The translations under genes and the position numbers were made by a program. A stretch of DNA of 64,000 nucleotides from DASZTV01 sp036267875 (GTDB lineage: Bacteria; Actinomycetota; Actinomycetes; JAFAQI01), in NCBI GenBank assembly GCA_036267875.1, contig DATAVE010000073.1:41208-105207 (forward strand), given 5' to 3'. Under the pieces are notes generated by a model. It was given only the letters and a program-made list of their open reading frames with translations. It ran no database searches and was not told the origin of the DNA. Below are positions 25,617 to 34,607 of this stretch, one piece after another. Within the stretch, counting starts at the first letter, position 1. Each line of letters opens with the position of its first letter.

Positions 25617-26600
25617 CTAGAGGACGAACGTGCGGTAACGCAGCGTGCTGCGCACCATTGTCACGATCTCGATCGCATCGATGAGCAGCGCGCCCGGCAG
25701 GGTGAGCAGCGGGCGGATCGAACCGTGTGACAGCGGGGCGCTGAGCAGCCGGTGCCAGAGGTAGGGCACCAGCGCGACCAGCGTGTACGGCTCCCAGACC
25801 GCAGCAACTGCGCCGGCGATCGCAATCAGCAGTAGCGCGTGGGGCTTCTTCCAGAACACCCGGCAGTACATCAGCTCGCGGCGTACTCGAGGATGCTTGC
25901 GTACGACCAGAGCCAGGTCGATCCACTTCGCCCATGCCTCGCGCGCGGCGGCGCGGAGGCTGCTCGGGCGTACGTCGTGATGGACGAGGGCGTTGTCAAC
26001 GAATATCGCCTGGCCACCGCCCTCGAGCACCCGAAGGCCGAGATCGGTGTCTTCGCCGGCGGCCCGCCGGAACCGCTCGTCGAAGCCGTTCGCCGTGGTC
26101 AGCGCCTCGCGTCGGTAGAGGCAGTTTGCGGTTGCGAAGAACCGAGCGTCTGTCGCGTGCATGGTCCGGGAGAACGGACCGAGCAGGTGGAGTTGGTCAG
26201 GTGCCGGCTCGATACGGCCGACGGCAACCTCGACCGCCGGATCGTCGAAGGCCGCAAGTGCGTTGCCAAGCCAGCCCGGTGTCGGTACGCAGTCGTCATC
26301 GGTGAAGGCGACGATCGGTGCGGTCGTCGCCCGCCAGGCCTGGTTACGGCCGGTCGCCGGGCCGCGGTTGATGCCGCCCTCGATCAGCCGGAGCGGAAAC
26401 GGCGCCGCGGCGGACAGCTCGCGAACCTTCTGCAGTGCTGCCTCGGACGAGCCGTCGTCGTACATGACGACCTCGAAGTCTTTGGCCGGGAGGGTTTGGC
26501 GACCCAGCGCGTCGAATAGCCGTGCGACTCGATCAGGCCGCTCGTACGTCGAGACAGCGACACTGACGCGATATCGCCGTGGCGCGCTGGCGCGGCTCAA
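25617..26600 (-). CDS. GT2-family glycosyltransferase with C-terminal membrane helices
   Basis: This 327-residue protein has an N-terminal GT-A domain (VAVSTYERP, MYDDGSS, then FTDDDC as the metal-binding DxD-like motif, and AGEDTDLGLRVLEGG). One or two hydrophobic helices follow near the C-terminus (LLLIAIAGAVAAVWEPYTLV). It would transfer a sugar from a nucleotide donor on the cytoplasmic face of the membrane. The TTG start overlaps the SGNH gene's stop as TTGA. It resembles the gene at 29475-30419, which ends in a similar way. Confidence 0.86.
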   Translation of the reverse strand: MSRASAPRRYRVSVAVSTYERPDRVARLFDALGRQTLPAKDFEVVMYDDGSSEAALQKVRELSAAAPFPLRLIEGGINRGPATGRNQAWRATTAPIVAFTDDDCVPTPGWLGNALAAFDDPAVEVAVGRIEPAPDQLHLLGPFSRTMHATDARFFATANCLYRREALTTANGFDERFRRAAGEDTDLGLRVLEGGGQAIFVDNALVHHDVRPSSLRAAAREAWAKWIDLALVVRKHPRVRRELMYCRVFWKKPHALLLIAIAGAVAAVWEPYTLVALVPYLWHRLLSAPLSHGSIRPLLTLPGALLIDAIEIVTMVRSTLRYRTFVL

Positions 26601-27406
26601 CTGTTGAGCCAGTCCAGGATCTCCGCGGTGAGCACTTCGGCCGTCCGGGCATGACCTACGGCGCTGCGGTGAATGCCATCCGGCTCGCCGACTTCGAAGC
26701 CGAGTTCGTCGAGGATGCTGTGGGAGTTGTGGATCAGCCGAACCTGGGGGTCATCGAAATCGGCGACCAGCTTCGCCAGCAGTCCCTGATAACGCTCCCA
26801 GCGTTGCCACATGCCCGGCATCCAATACTGCAGCCGCTCACCGGGCGGGTCGATGTCCAGGACGAGGACAAGGCATCCGGTCTCGGCACGGGCCATCTGG
26901 ATGATCCGGCGCAGGTCCGTGACGAAGCGCCGCGGCGAGACCCTGAACGAGTGGTTGCTGGTGAGCCGCGAGGCTTGACGCTGATAGAAGCGCGCGATCT
27001 TCCAAAGCCGCGGCGCGAGCAAGCGACGGTAGCCGGTCGGGATCACCGCAGACGACAGGTCCCACGTCGAGAAGTGACGGGCCAACCAGTACGGCAGGAA
27101 GTTCGGCTCCATCTCGGCGAAGCCGTAGTTGATGATCAGCACATCCGGAAAGTGGTTGCGCAGGCCGGTCTCGTAACGCGGCCGGTACTCGTTGACCATC
27201 CCGAACCAGTGGCCTTCGTGAATCGTCTCGGCCACGACGCCGTGCGGACGCAGCAGGCGCGGCAGCAGCTCGCCATAGGTGCCCTCGTTGCGGCTCTTGC
27301 GCGGCGGGGAGACGAGCACCGAGCAGCTCGAGCCACCGACCACGATCCGCATCGGCTCGTTGACGATGCCTGCGGCGAGCTTCGCGGGCTTGGCGGTGCG
27401 TGCCAT
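26597..27406 (-). CDS. SGNH/GDSL-like hydrolase
   Basis: This 269-residue protein has the block pattern of SGNH hydrolases: VVGGSSCSV near the start (nucleophile Ser), INYGFAEMEPN in the place of the Gly/Asn blocks, and DGIHRSAVGH at the C-terminus with the Asp-x-x-His pair. There is no signal peptide, so it is probably cytoplasmic. In a polysaccharide locus such proteins add or remove acyl groups on sugars. The start overlaps the sulfotransferase stop (TAATG), and the GT2 gene follows with a 4-nt overlap. Confidence 0.7.
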   Translation of the reverse strand: MARTAKPAKLAAGIVNEPMRIVVGGSSCSVLVSPPRKSRNEGTYGELLPRLLRPHGVVAETIHEGHWFGMVNEYRPRYETGLRNHFPDVLIINYGFAEMEPNFLPYWLARHFSTWDLSSAVIPTGYRRLLAPRLWKIARFYQRQASRLTSNHSFRVSPRRFVTDLRRIIQMARAETGCLVLVLDIDPPGERLQYWMPGMWQRWERYQGLLAKLVADFDDPQVRLIHNSHSILDELGFEVGEPDGIHRSAVGHARTAEVLTAEILDWLNS

Positions 27407-28728
27407 TACTTGCGATCACCCTCGATGACGATCCGCGTCACCAAGCCGCGAGCGACGTAGTAGCGCTGGTGCACTCGTGGCGAGTTGGGGCGCACGACCT
27501 CGACCGCCGCTGCGGTCTCGTCGGCGACGAATGGAATGACTTGTGCGTCTTTCACGGCGAGGCACAGCTCTGCGGCGACGGCCTGCGGCCCCCGAGTCGT
27601 GCGGCCGTCCGAGTGGCTGAGCTCGGCCGAGGCTGCGAGCAGCCGGCGCGCAGCGACCTCGTCACCGCGGGTCGCTGCGGCGATCAGCTCCTTCGTTACT
27701 GCCATTACCGACTCGGACGTCTGCCGGTTGCGTAGCCGGTGTGCGGCATTCGTGCCGGCCATCGTTGCGCGTCTGCTGGCTGCGCGTAGGGCGCGCTCTC
27801 CGCCACGACGGACGGTCGTTGCGGTGCGGCGGGCAGATCGTCTCGACAGGATGGCGCTGCGCTGGGCCTCGTCGAGATAGCCGAGCTCGACCATCAGATC
27901 CCCAGCGACCTCGACGATCTGCTGTTCGGCATCGGCATCGATATCGGCCCATTTGTTGGCGGAGATCCGCTGATCCGATGGGCGGACGTTCACCGGTGCC
28001 TTGCCGAACTCGACGGCGTCGGCGACGAACGCCTCGTCGTAGGGCAGACCCGTCGCTTTCAGGATCTCGGTGAGCTGCGGCACCGGATCGGCGAGCAGGT
28101 CTTCGTATTGGACCTCGTGGTAGCGCAGCGGGCCGAGATGCGTACGGCAGTCCTCGACTGTTGCGCACCAGTCCGCGGCGCTGGCCGACCAGTCACGCAG
28201 CCGCGCGTTCCACCCGCTCCACAGATCGCGGGCCGAGCTCAAGGCGTCGCGCGGGTTGCGCACGATCTGGACGAACGTGGCGTCGGGGTAGACCTCGGCG
28301 AGGAGCGCGGCTGTCCGCGCATGATTGGGGGTCTTGTCGAGCACGCGAACCGCGTTGTCCTGGCCGTTGCGCGTCGCTCCAGTGAGGACGCCGTCGACGA
28401 GCCCGCGGGCGAGCGTCACGAGCTCGGGGCGAGTCACCCACGTCGAGAGGTTCATGTACGGATCTGGTGAGTCGAAGTTGGCGAACACCTCGCCCAGACC
28501 CTCACAGAACGCATGCATCTCGCCGGCTGTTGCGACGTCGGGATGGGTCGTCAGCATCTGGTGCAGCCAGCTGGTGCCACTGCGCGGCGCGCCGGTCACG
28601 AAGATCGCGCGCTCGAACCACGGACTCTGGCTGGGGTCGAACGTCGCGCCTTCTCGGGTGCGCGCGGTCGCGGCGAGTTGGGAGACCGTGCGGCGCACTA
28701 CCGACAGCGGCGCGCGTTCCTCACTCAC
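27406..28728 (-). CDS. PAPS-dependent sulfotransferase with C-terminal NTF2-like domain
   Basis: Residues 44-57 (VTGAPRSGTSWLHQ) form the 5'-phosphosulfate loop, and 155-166 (IVRNPRDALSSA) the 3'-phosphate site of PAPS-dependent sulfotransferases. DKTPNHA is the usual connecting element. After an Arg/Ala-rich linker (about 290-335), residues from about 340 to 440 look like an NTF2/SnoaL-like domain (ELIAAATRGDEVAARRLLAA, then strands ending YYVARGLVTRIVIEG). Fusion of the two is unusual. The protein would transfer sulfate to a sugar hydroxyl of the polysaccharide made by this locus. It starts with GTG and leads the three-gene minus-strand operon. Confidence 0.85.
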   Translation of the reverse strand: MSEERAPLSVVRRTVSQLAATARTREGATFDPSQSPWFERAIFVTGAPRSGTSWLHQMLTTHPDVATAGEMHAFCEGLGEVFANFDSPDPYMNLSTWVTRPELVTLARGLVDGVLTGATRNGQDNAVRVLDKTPNHARTAALLAEVYPDATFVQIVRNPRDALSSARDLWSGWNARLRDWSASAADWCATVEDCRTHLGPLRYHEVQYEDLLADPVPQLTEILKATGLPYDEAFVADAVEFGKAPVNVRPSDQRISANKWADIDADAEQQIVEVAGDLMVELGYLDEAQRSAILSRRSARRTATTVRRGGERALRAASRRATMAGTNAAHRLRNRQTSESVMAVTKELIAAATRGDEVAARRLLAASAELSHSDGRTTRGPQAVAAELCLAVKDAQVIPFVADETAAAVEVVRPNSPRVHQRYYVARGLVTRIVIEGDRK

Positions 28729-28786
28729 GGACGACCCGACCTCGCTTGAGACGCAACACTGCGGCAGGTCAGTAGATTACTTTGCT

Positions 28787-29467
28787 GTGCTGCCCGAAGG
28801 TCTGCGAACGCGTCGGGTGCGGCTATCTCGTCGGATAGACGTCGTCGTGTCGCGCTCGCGAGTCCGGCGGTTTCGGCGCCGGGTGCGGATGGCCGCGTCC
28901 TGGCAGGGCAGCACCGTCGTGCTCGAAGTAGACCGTGACGCCTACATCTCGCGCTCCGTGAGCATCGACGTCTGGCCGAGCACGACCAACAAACTGCTCA
29001 TCGGCGCCGGCGCACAGATCGGCGACGGCGTTCGGCTGTCGTTGCGAGGCGGGCACTTCGAGATCGGTGCGGGAACAGAGATCCGCCGGTTCGGCACCTA
29101 CCAGGTTGGCGGTGAGCTGCGGATCGGCGCCGGGTGCGTGATGTCGACCGGCATGCAGGTCCACTGCGCCGAGCGAGTCGAGGTCGGTGACATGACGATC
29201 ATCGGCGAGTACTCCACCGTTGCCGACTCCCGTCATCTGCGAACAGCGGCGGACGATCCGATCCACGACGCCGTCACGACCGCGCCGGTGTCGATCGGCC
29301 GCAACATCTGGATGGGCGCGCACGCGGTGATCGCGAGCGGGACCACAGTCGGAGACGGCGCCTTCGTTGCCGCCGGCGCCGTGGTCACGAAGGACGTCAC
29401 GCCGGGCTGGCTGGTTGCCGGCGTCCCGGCCAAGCCGATCCGGGAGCTCGCAGTCGAGACCGACTGA
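28787..29467 (+). CDS. Left-handed beta-helix (hexapeptide) acyltransferase
   Basis: This 226-residue protein is dominated by hexapeptide repeats (IGAGAQIGDGVRL, IGRNIWMGAHAVIASGTTVG) that form a trimeric beta-helix. It ends with the VVTKDVTPGWLVAGVPAKPI signature of the acetyltransferases. It would O-acetylate a sugar of the surface polysaccharide. GTG 28787 is preceded at 8 nt by TAGATT (28773-28778), a plausible -10 box, and no ribosome site is visible, so the mRNA may be leaderless. A downstream ATG at 28889 is an alternative start. It is divergent from the sulfotransferase. Confidence 0.85.
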   Translation: MLPEGLRTRRVRLSRRIDVVVSRSRVRRFRRRVRMAASWQGSTVVLEVDRDAYISRSVSIDVWPSTTNKLLIGAGAQIGDGVRLSLRGGHFEIGAGTEIRRFGTYQVGGELRIGAGCVMSTGMQVHCAERVEVGDMTIIGEYSTVADSRHLRTAADDPIHDAVTTAPVSIGRNIWMGAHAVIASGTTVGDGAFVAAGAVVTKDVTPGWLVAGVPAKPIRELAVETD

Positions 29468-29474
29468 CGCTTGT

Positions 29475-30419
29475 CTACAGGACCAGTCGCCCGTTCGTCA
29501 GCGAGCCGCGGACCACGCCCACGAACGCCGCGAGATCGAAGGCCAGTCCGTACCCGCTGTTGCGTAACCCGTAGCGGCTGATCGATCGCGGCCGCCAGCG
29601 CCAGAGCAGCGGCAGCACGGCGATCAGTGGCAGCGGGTTGAGCAACGCTGCCGACGCGACGATGCCGGCGATCGCGGTGAGGATGAGGACGTGGCGTGCG
29701 TTGAGGAAGTAGCGCGCGAAGAACACCTTCCGCCGTACGTCGGGGAACTCGCGAACCAGCTGCGGCCAGCAGCGATACCGCAGGCCTCGGCGTACCCACC
29801 ACAGCAGACCCGGGAAGGTGACCTCGTGCTCGACGACGGCGTCGCCCGCCCAGACCGCGGTTCCGGTTGTGCGTTGCAGCCGCCAGCCGGCGACCATGTC
29901 CTCGCCGAGCTGCGGCATCGTCTCGCCGAACCCACCGACGTCGAGCAGCGCCTTGCGGTCATAGAAGAGGTTGCACGTCTCGTAGCAGTTGTTGAAGGCC
30001 TCGATCTGGATCGTTGCCTCCCAAGGCTCTGGCTCTCGCATCGGGACTGTCATGCCCTGTACGGCGACGACGTCCCCGGCGAAGGCCTCGACACCGGCGG
30101 CTAGCCAGCCGGGACGTGGCACGCAGTCCGAGTCGGTGAAGGCGACTACGTCGCCCGTGGCGATTCCAAGGGCGACGTTGCGGATATGGCCGAGCGTGCC
30201 CTGCTCCTGAGCGACGGTCAGCTGATGGTTCGTCCGGCCGCGTCGGTCGAGCAGCATCTCGTGGGTGCCGTCCTGCGAGCCGTTGTCGACGACCACGATG
30301 TCGAAGTCGGCGCCGAGCTGAGCGTCGATCGCGTCAAGACAGCGCGCCATCCAATCCTTGCGGTCCTTGACGACGACGGCGACGGTGAGCGTCGGGGTCG
30401 GTCGGCCGCGCGCGCTCAA
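29475..30419 (-). CDS. GT2-family glycosyltransferase with C-terminal membrane helices
   Basis: This 314-residue protein has a GT-A N-terminus: VAVVVKDRKDW, VVDNGSQDGT, FTDSDCVP as the DxD site, and LGEDMVAGWRLQR as the acceptor/base block. Two hydrophobic helices near the C-terminus (LILTAIAGIVASAALL) may anchor it to the membrane. The TTG start overlaps the GT4 stop as TTGA. It is related in layout to the transferase at 25617-26600. Confidence 0.86.
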   Translation of the reverse strand: MSARGRPTPTLTVAVVVKDRKDWMARCLDAIDAQLGADFDIVVVDNGSQDGTHEMLLDRRGRTNHQLTVAQEQGTLGHIRNVALGIATGDVVAFTDSDCVPRPGWLAAGVEAFAGDVVAVQGMTVPMREPEPWEATIQIEAFNNCYETCNLFYDRKALLDVGGFGETMPQLGEDMVAGWRLQRTTGTAVWAGDAVVEHEVTFPGLLWWVRRGLRYRCWPQLVREFPDVRRKVFFARYFLNARHVLILTAIAGIVASAALLNPLPLIAVLPLLWRWRPRSISRYGLRNSGYGLAFDLAAFVGVVRGSLTNGRLVL

Positions 30420-31513
30420 TGCAGTCCCGAACGCGCGTAGAGCGACACGATGCGCGGCACGATGATGGAGTCCCAGTCGTAGTCCGCGGCGCGGGCCCGG
30501 CAAGCCTCGACGGTTCGCGGATCGGCCGCGAGCTCGAGCGCCTGCTGGCAGGCGTCGGCGACGGAGACTCCCGTCGGCGCACACATTGCGCCCGTCCCGG
30601 GGGTGACGATGCCCGAGGGACCGAGGCCGTCGTCGAGTACGACGGCGGGTGTTCCGCACGCCATTGACTCGAGGACGACAAGGCCGAACACCTCGGCCTG
30701 TGAGGGGAGCACCGTCACCCAGGCGCGGGAGTAGAGGTCCGGTAGCTCGTCAGGGGATGCGGCTCGTTGCATCGTGACGTGGCTGAGGCCTTCGCGTGCT
30801 TGCGCGGAAAGGTCGTCGGGCAGGTCGCCCGGGCCGGCGAGCCACACTTCGACCTGCTGCCCGCGGTTGGTGAGCTCGGCGGCCGCCTCCAGGACGAGCC
30901 CGACGTTCTTGCGCGGCTCGGACAGGGCGGCGGGGACCAGCAACGCCGGGGTCGGGTGCCGTGCGTCGGCCGGACCGAAGCTGTGTAGGTCGACTCCGCC
31001 GCCGACCACCTCCCCGCCTCGCCCATAGCCTTCAGCCAGATATCTCCCGGCAGGTGGCGATAGCGAGATGAACTCGTCAACCCCGCGCACGACGTACTCG
31101 TAGAGACGGCGTTCCTTGCGTTTGTCGATCGACGCCTTGTTGGGGAAGCCGACCTCCGTGTAGACGGTGCGCAAGCCGGGGCGAAGCTTGCCCGCCAAGG
31201 TTGCCGCGGCGGCATCGCCGACCGACATCGCGTGCCAGACATCGAGTCGCCGCGGGGCGACGCCGGCGAGGGTCTGCGCACCGAAGGCCACGCTGTCGCC
31301 GCCCGAGCCGTACCAGCGGCGGAGCTGTGTGCGCTGCCGGTATCGCCGGACCGGTACGTCGAGAACCTCGTCGCGCCCTGGCGTGCTGGCGGTGCTGACG
31401 ATTCGTACGTCGTGCCCGGCTCGGCGCAGGCCGGCCGCGAGCTCGTGCGTATAGCGCTCGGCCCCACGGCGTACCTCTGGCCAGCAGTAGACGTGCGTGA
31501 GAGCGATTCGCAT
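30416..31513 (-). CDS. GT4-family glycosyltransferase
   Basis: This 365-residue protein has a GT-B fold: RRGAERYTHELAAGLRRAGH in the N-terminal domain and the C-terminal donor site SQAEVFGLVVLESMACGTPAV. It is a retaining transferase that would add a sugar to the lipid-linked repeat unit. The ATG at 31513 starts a typical GT4 N-terminus (MRIALTHVYCWPEVRRGAER). It lies 22 nt after the Wzz-kinase gene and is coupled by TTGA to the next transferase, so the three form one operon. Confidence 0.88.
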   Translation of the reverse strand: MRIALTHVYCWPEVRRGAERYTHELAAGLRRAGHDVRIVSTASTPGRDEVLDVPVRRYRQRTQLRRWYGSGGDSVAFGAQTLAGVAPRRLDVWHAMSVGDAAAATLAGKLRPGLRTVYTEVGFPNKASIDKRKERRLYEYVVRGVDEFISLSPPAGRYLAEGYGRGGEVVGGGVDLHSFGPADARHPTPALLVPAALSEPRKNVGLVLEAAAELTNRGQQVEVWLAGPGDLPDDLSAQAREGLSHVTMQRAASPDELPDLYSRAWVTVLPSQAEVFGLVVLESMACGTPAVVLDDGLGPSGIVTPGTGAMCAPTGVSVADACQQALELAADPRTVEACRARAADYDWDSIIVPRIVSLYARSGLH

Positions 31514-31535
31514 CGATCGAATCGGGCTGCCGGGG

Positions 31536-32942
31536 TTAGCGGCGGCCGGACACCGCCGAGTCGGAGCCCGACTCCCCGCGCGACCACAGGCCGCCGCCAC
31601 CGGACAGCCGAGACTGCGGCCGGTAGTAGTACTCGGCGTAGTAGGTGCGCGCCTCGCGCGCCGGCACCGCGTTGAGCACGTAGCCGACGACGTTCGCGCC
31701 GACATTGTCGAGCTTGCTGCGCGCCTGACTCGCGGCGGAGCGCAACGTTGCGCCATGCCGGGCAACGATGAGCACACCATCTACCTGGGCTGCCATCGCG
31801 AGGGCGTCCGTGACGGGCAGCAGCGGGGGAGCGTCGATGATCACGATGTCGGCGATCTCGGTGAGCGACTGCAGCACGTGGTTGAACAGCTGCGAGCCGA
31901 CGATCTCCGACGGGTTTGGCGGCAGTGGGCCACTCGCGAGGACCTCGAGGTTTCGGTCGCGGTGCTGCAGAGCGTCGTTGAGCGTGCTCGTCCCTAGGAC
32001 CAGCGAGGTCAGGCCGACCGAGTGCTCCAGGCCGAACGCGGTTGCCAGGCCGGCTCGTCGAAGGTCGGCGTCGAGGACGACGACGCGTTCGCCGGACAGC
32101 GCGATCGCGACGGCAAGGTTCGCCGCCGTGGTCGTCTTGCCCTCACCAGGGCCGGCGCTGGTCACGAGCAGCGTCTTGATCGGGCGATCAGGTCGAAGGA
32201 AGCGGACGGCCGTGCGAAGCGTCCGATAGGGCTCGCTCTCGGGTCGGTCGGCTCCCGGTGTCACGACGACCATGGGGCCACGGCGACGGGGGACCGCTGC
32301 GAGCAGCGGCGCACCGAACAGGGAGTCGCCGTGGGCGCTGGTCTTGACGGTCCGGTCGAGCGCCTCGATCGAACCAGCCAGGCCTAATCCGGCTAGCAGG
32401 CCCAGGAGGATGCCTACCGTGATGTCCAGTGGCGGGTTCGGTGACGTCGGATGCGTAGGCAGTGGAGCAGTGTCGAGCAACTCCGCGCTCAGTCGCTGGG
32501 CGTCGTTCGGCTGGAGCGCGATCAACTCGGCGGACAACGCCGTCGCGGCGGCGTCGGCGAGGCGCTGTGCACCCGCGGCGGTGTCGGCTTCGGCAGTGAT
32601 GTCGATGATCTGGGTGCCGGTCTCGACAACCGCGCTCAGGTTCTTGCGCAGCTTGTCCGGTGTGGTGTCGAGCCCGATGTCGGAGATGACGCGGGTCGCG
32701 ACCGATCGCGACGAGGCGACAGCCGCGTAGGTATTGATCTGGCTGGTCGTGAGCACGATGCCGGTGATGCTGTCGCTGAGGCTTGTGCTGCCGGCCGCAT
32801 ATACGTACGTACGTGAGGTCGCGCGGTAGACCGGACTCCCGTGCTCGGCGAAGTAGACGCCGCCTCCCAGGCCTGCAATGAGGCAGATGACGATCGGCCA
32901 CCGACGTCGACGCACCATTGCCAGCAGCTGAACGAGGTCCAC
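31536..32942 (-). CDS. Wzz chain-length protein fused to BY-type tyrosine kinase
   Basis: This 468-residue protein joins a Wzz-like N-terminal domain, with a first membrane helix (about 15-30) and a second (about 174-192), to a cytoplasmic ATPase domain. Walker A is SAGPGEGKTT (262-271), Walker A' is VVVLDAD (288-294) and Walker B is IVIIDAPP (366-373). A Tyr-rich C-terminal cluster (TYYAEYYYRPQ) is the usual autophosphorylation site. The protein controls the chain length and export of exopolysaccharide. It heads the operon with the GT4 and GT2 genes and faces the polymerase gene across 42 nt. Confidence 0.92.
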   Translation of the reverse strand: MDLVQLLAMVRRRRWPIVICLIAGLGGGVYFAEHGSPVYRATSRTYVYAAGSTSLSDSITGIVLTTSQINTYAAVASSRSVATRVISDIGLDTTPDKLRKNLSAVVETGTQIIDITAEADTAAGAQRLADAAATALSAELIALQPNDAQRLSAELLDTAPLPTHPTSPNPPLDITVGILLGLLAGLGLAGSIEALDRTVKTSAHGDSLFGAPLLAAVPRRRGPMVVVTPGADRPESEPYRTLRTAVRFLRPDRPIKTLLVTSAGPGEGKTTTAANLAVAIALSGERVVVLDADLRRAGLATAFGLEHSVGLTSLVLGTSTLNDALQHRDRNLEVLASGPLPPNPSEIVGSQLFNHVLQSLTEIADIVIIDAPPLLPVTDALAMAAQVDGVLIVARHGATLRSAASQARSKLDNVGANVVGYVLNAVPAREARTYYAEYYYRPQSRLSGGGGLWSRGESGSDSAVSGRR

Positions 32943-32984
32943 ACGACGAGGCTAACGCCCTAGGGTCGTGGTTACGCTCATCCG

Positions 32985-34607
32985 GTGACCTCCGTAGCGG
33001 CGACGACTGCGTCGAAACGGCGCTTCGGCCGCCGCGAGCGGGACTGGCGCAAGGACACGCCGAGGCTCCGCCGATCCTGGCCCTCGTGGAAGCCGATCGC
33101 GCTGACGGCCTTCTTCGCGAGCTCGGTCTTCTCGACGCTGCAACAGGGTCAGGTCGCCGCTTTCAGTGCGATCGCAGGGTTCCTCTTCATCGGCTTCGCG
33201 ATGCTCGCGGTCCGCCGGCCGCAGTTCTCGGTCATGGGTCTGGTCATCTGGGTGCCACTGCAGGTGCCGATCCTTGCCTACGCGTACAAGCTGGGCGCGC
33301 CGTTGATCCTGGTCAAACAGCTCGGGTACATGAAGGAGTACTGGGAGATCGCGATCCTTTACGTTGCCCTTCGCGGCAAACGTGAGGAGCACGGCTGGCG
33401 GCGGCGTTCGCTCGATCGCCTCGACATGGTCGCGATGATCTATATCGGCCTGGCGACGATCTACCTCTTGCTGCCCATGGCGTTTCACGGCTTGCTTGGC
33501 GGCCTGACGTTCTCCGGTCGACTTGACGCCTACCGACTCGAGTGCGTCTACGTGGTGGCGTTTCTCTGCATCCGTCGACTCCAGCTCGATGCCAGGTTCG
33601 TCAACGAGGTCCGCAACGCGGTGATGTTCATCTCGGTCGTGCTCGCCGGGTTCGCGATCTGGGAGTCCACCAACAGCACCGGCTTCAACAACTTTCTGAC
33701 CAACACGCTTGGTTATCCGGCGTTCCGGTTTGCGACCACCGGCTTCCACTACAGCAACGCGGCGAACCTCCTCGATCCCGGCAACATCGGCAGCGTCTCC
33801 TTCACCCGCGCGGGCAGCCTCTTCAACGACCCGCTGACCTTCGCCTTCTTCAGCCTGATCCCATTCGGGCTGGCGCTCGAGCGACTCACGAGCGAGCGGG
33901 TGTCGCCGCTGGCATTGGCAGCTGCGGGCGCCGCGGGTGCCTCGATCCTGCTGGCCGAGACCCGCAGCGCGGTGCTGGGTGCCGGACTCGCCGCGTTTGT
34001 CGCCATCGCCGTAGCGAGTCGGGGCAAGCCGGGCCGCTTTCGGTTCTTCATCGTCCTGGCAGCGGCGGTGGTGCTGATGTTGCCGTCCGCCAGCCACTCG
34101 TCGTTGAAGGCACGATTCGAGGGCGTCTTCACCGGTACCAACCGTGACGCCGACTCTCAAGAGCACGTCAACGCGACGCGTGGCGCGTTGCACGATGTCT
34201 TGCATCACCCGATTGGCCGCGGGCTCGGAGCAAACACCACGACTGGCGTTCGCTATCACTCGACCAACCAGACAACGGCCGAAGACTCCTACCTCGAGAC
34301 CGGCGAAGAGCTCGGGCTGGCCGGCGGCGCCCTGAACCTGCTGATGCTCTGCGTACTGCTCCTCGAGCTGCGTCGCAGGTCGAAACGCGGCGGGGTGCGA
34401 GGCGAGCTCGCGGGCGGTCTCTGGCTGGGCGGCCTCGGTCTCGTACTCGGCGGATTCTTCCTGCAGGTTTGGCTCGAGCTCGTCACCTCGTTGGTGTTCT
34501 GGGTCCTGGCCGGCGTCGCACTCTCGGAGCCCTCCGACCAACGTTCGGACCAGGCTCTCGAGGCTGAGGCTGAGCAGCTCGCCCTGCTGGCCAGCCATGG
34601 CATCTGA
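32985..34607 (+). CDS. O-antigen polymerase/ligase-like membrane protein (Wzy/WaaL type)
   Basis: This 540-residue polytopic protein has about 11-12 membrane helices and a large extracellular loop around 200-290 (WESTNSTGFNN to DPLTFAFFS). The final third has the conserved HPIGRGLGANTTTG and EDSYLETGEELGLAGG, typical of O-antigen ligase/polymerase proteins. It would polymerise repeat units or attach the polymer. GTG 32985 follows TACGCT (32973-32978) by 6 nt, so a leaderless mRNA is likely. It is divergent from the Wzz-kinase and overlaps the GT2 gene by 11 nt. Confidence 0.87.
   Translation: MTSVAATTASKRRFGRRERDWRKDTPRLRRSWPSWKPIALTAFFASSVFSTLQQGQVAAFSAIAGFLFIGFAMLAVRRPQFSVMGLVIWVPLQVPILAYAYKLGAPLILVKQLGYMKEYWEIAILYVALRGKREEHGWRRRSLDRLDMVAMIYIGLATIYLLLPMAFHGLLGGLTFSGRLDAYRLECVYVVAFLCIRRLQLDARFVNEVRNAVMFISVVLAGFAIWESTNSTGFNNFLTNTLGYPAFRFATTGFHYSNAANLLDPGNIGSVSFTRAGSLFNDPLTFAFFSLIPFGLALERLTSERVSPLALAAAGAAGASILLAETRSAVLGAGLAAFVAIAVASRGKPGRFRFFIVLAAAVVLMLPSASHSSLKARFEGVFTGTNRDADSQEHVNATRGALHDVLHHPIGRGLGANTTTGVRYHSTNQTTAEDSYLETGEELGLAGGALNLLMLCVLLLELRRRSKRGGVRGELAGGLWLGGLGLVLGGFFLQVWLELVTSLVFWVLAGVALSEPSDQRSDQALEAEAEQLALLASHGI

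Noticed and set aside
30420..30659. An upstream extension of the GT2 frame 29475-30419
   Set aside because: It overlaps the GT4 gene and is Arg-rich. The TTG overlapping the GT4 stop gives a standard GT-A N-terminus.
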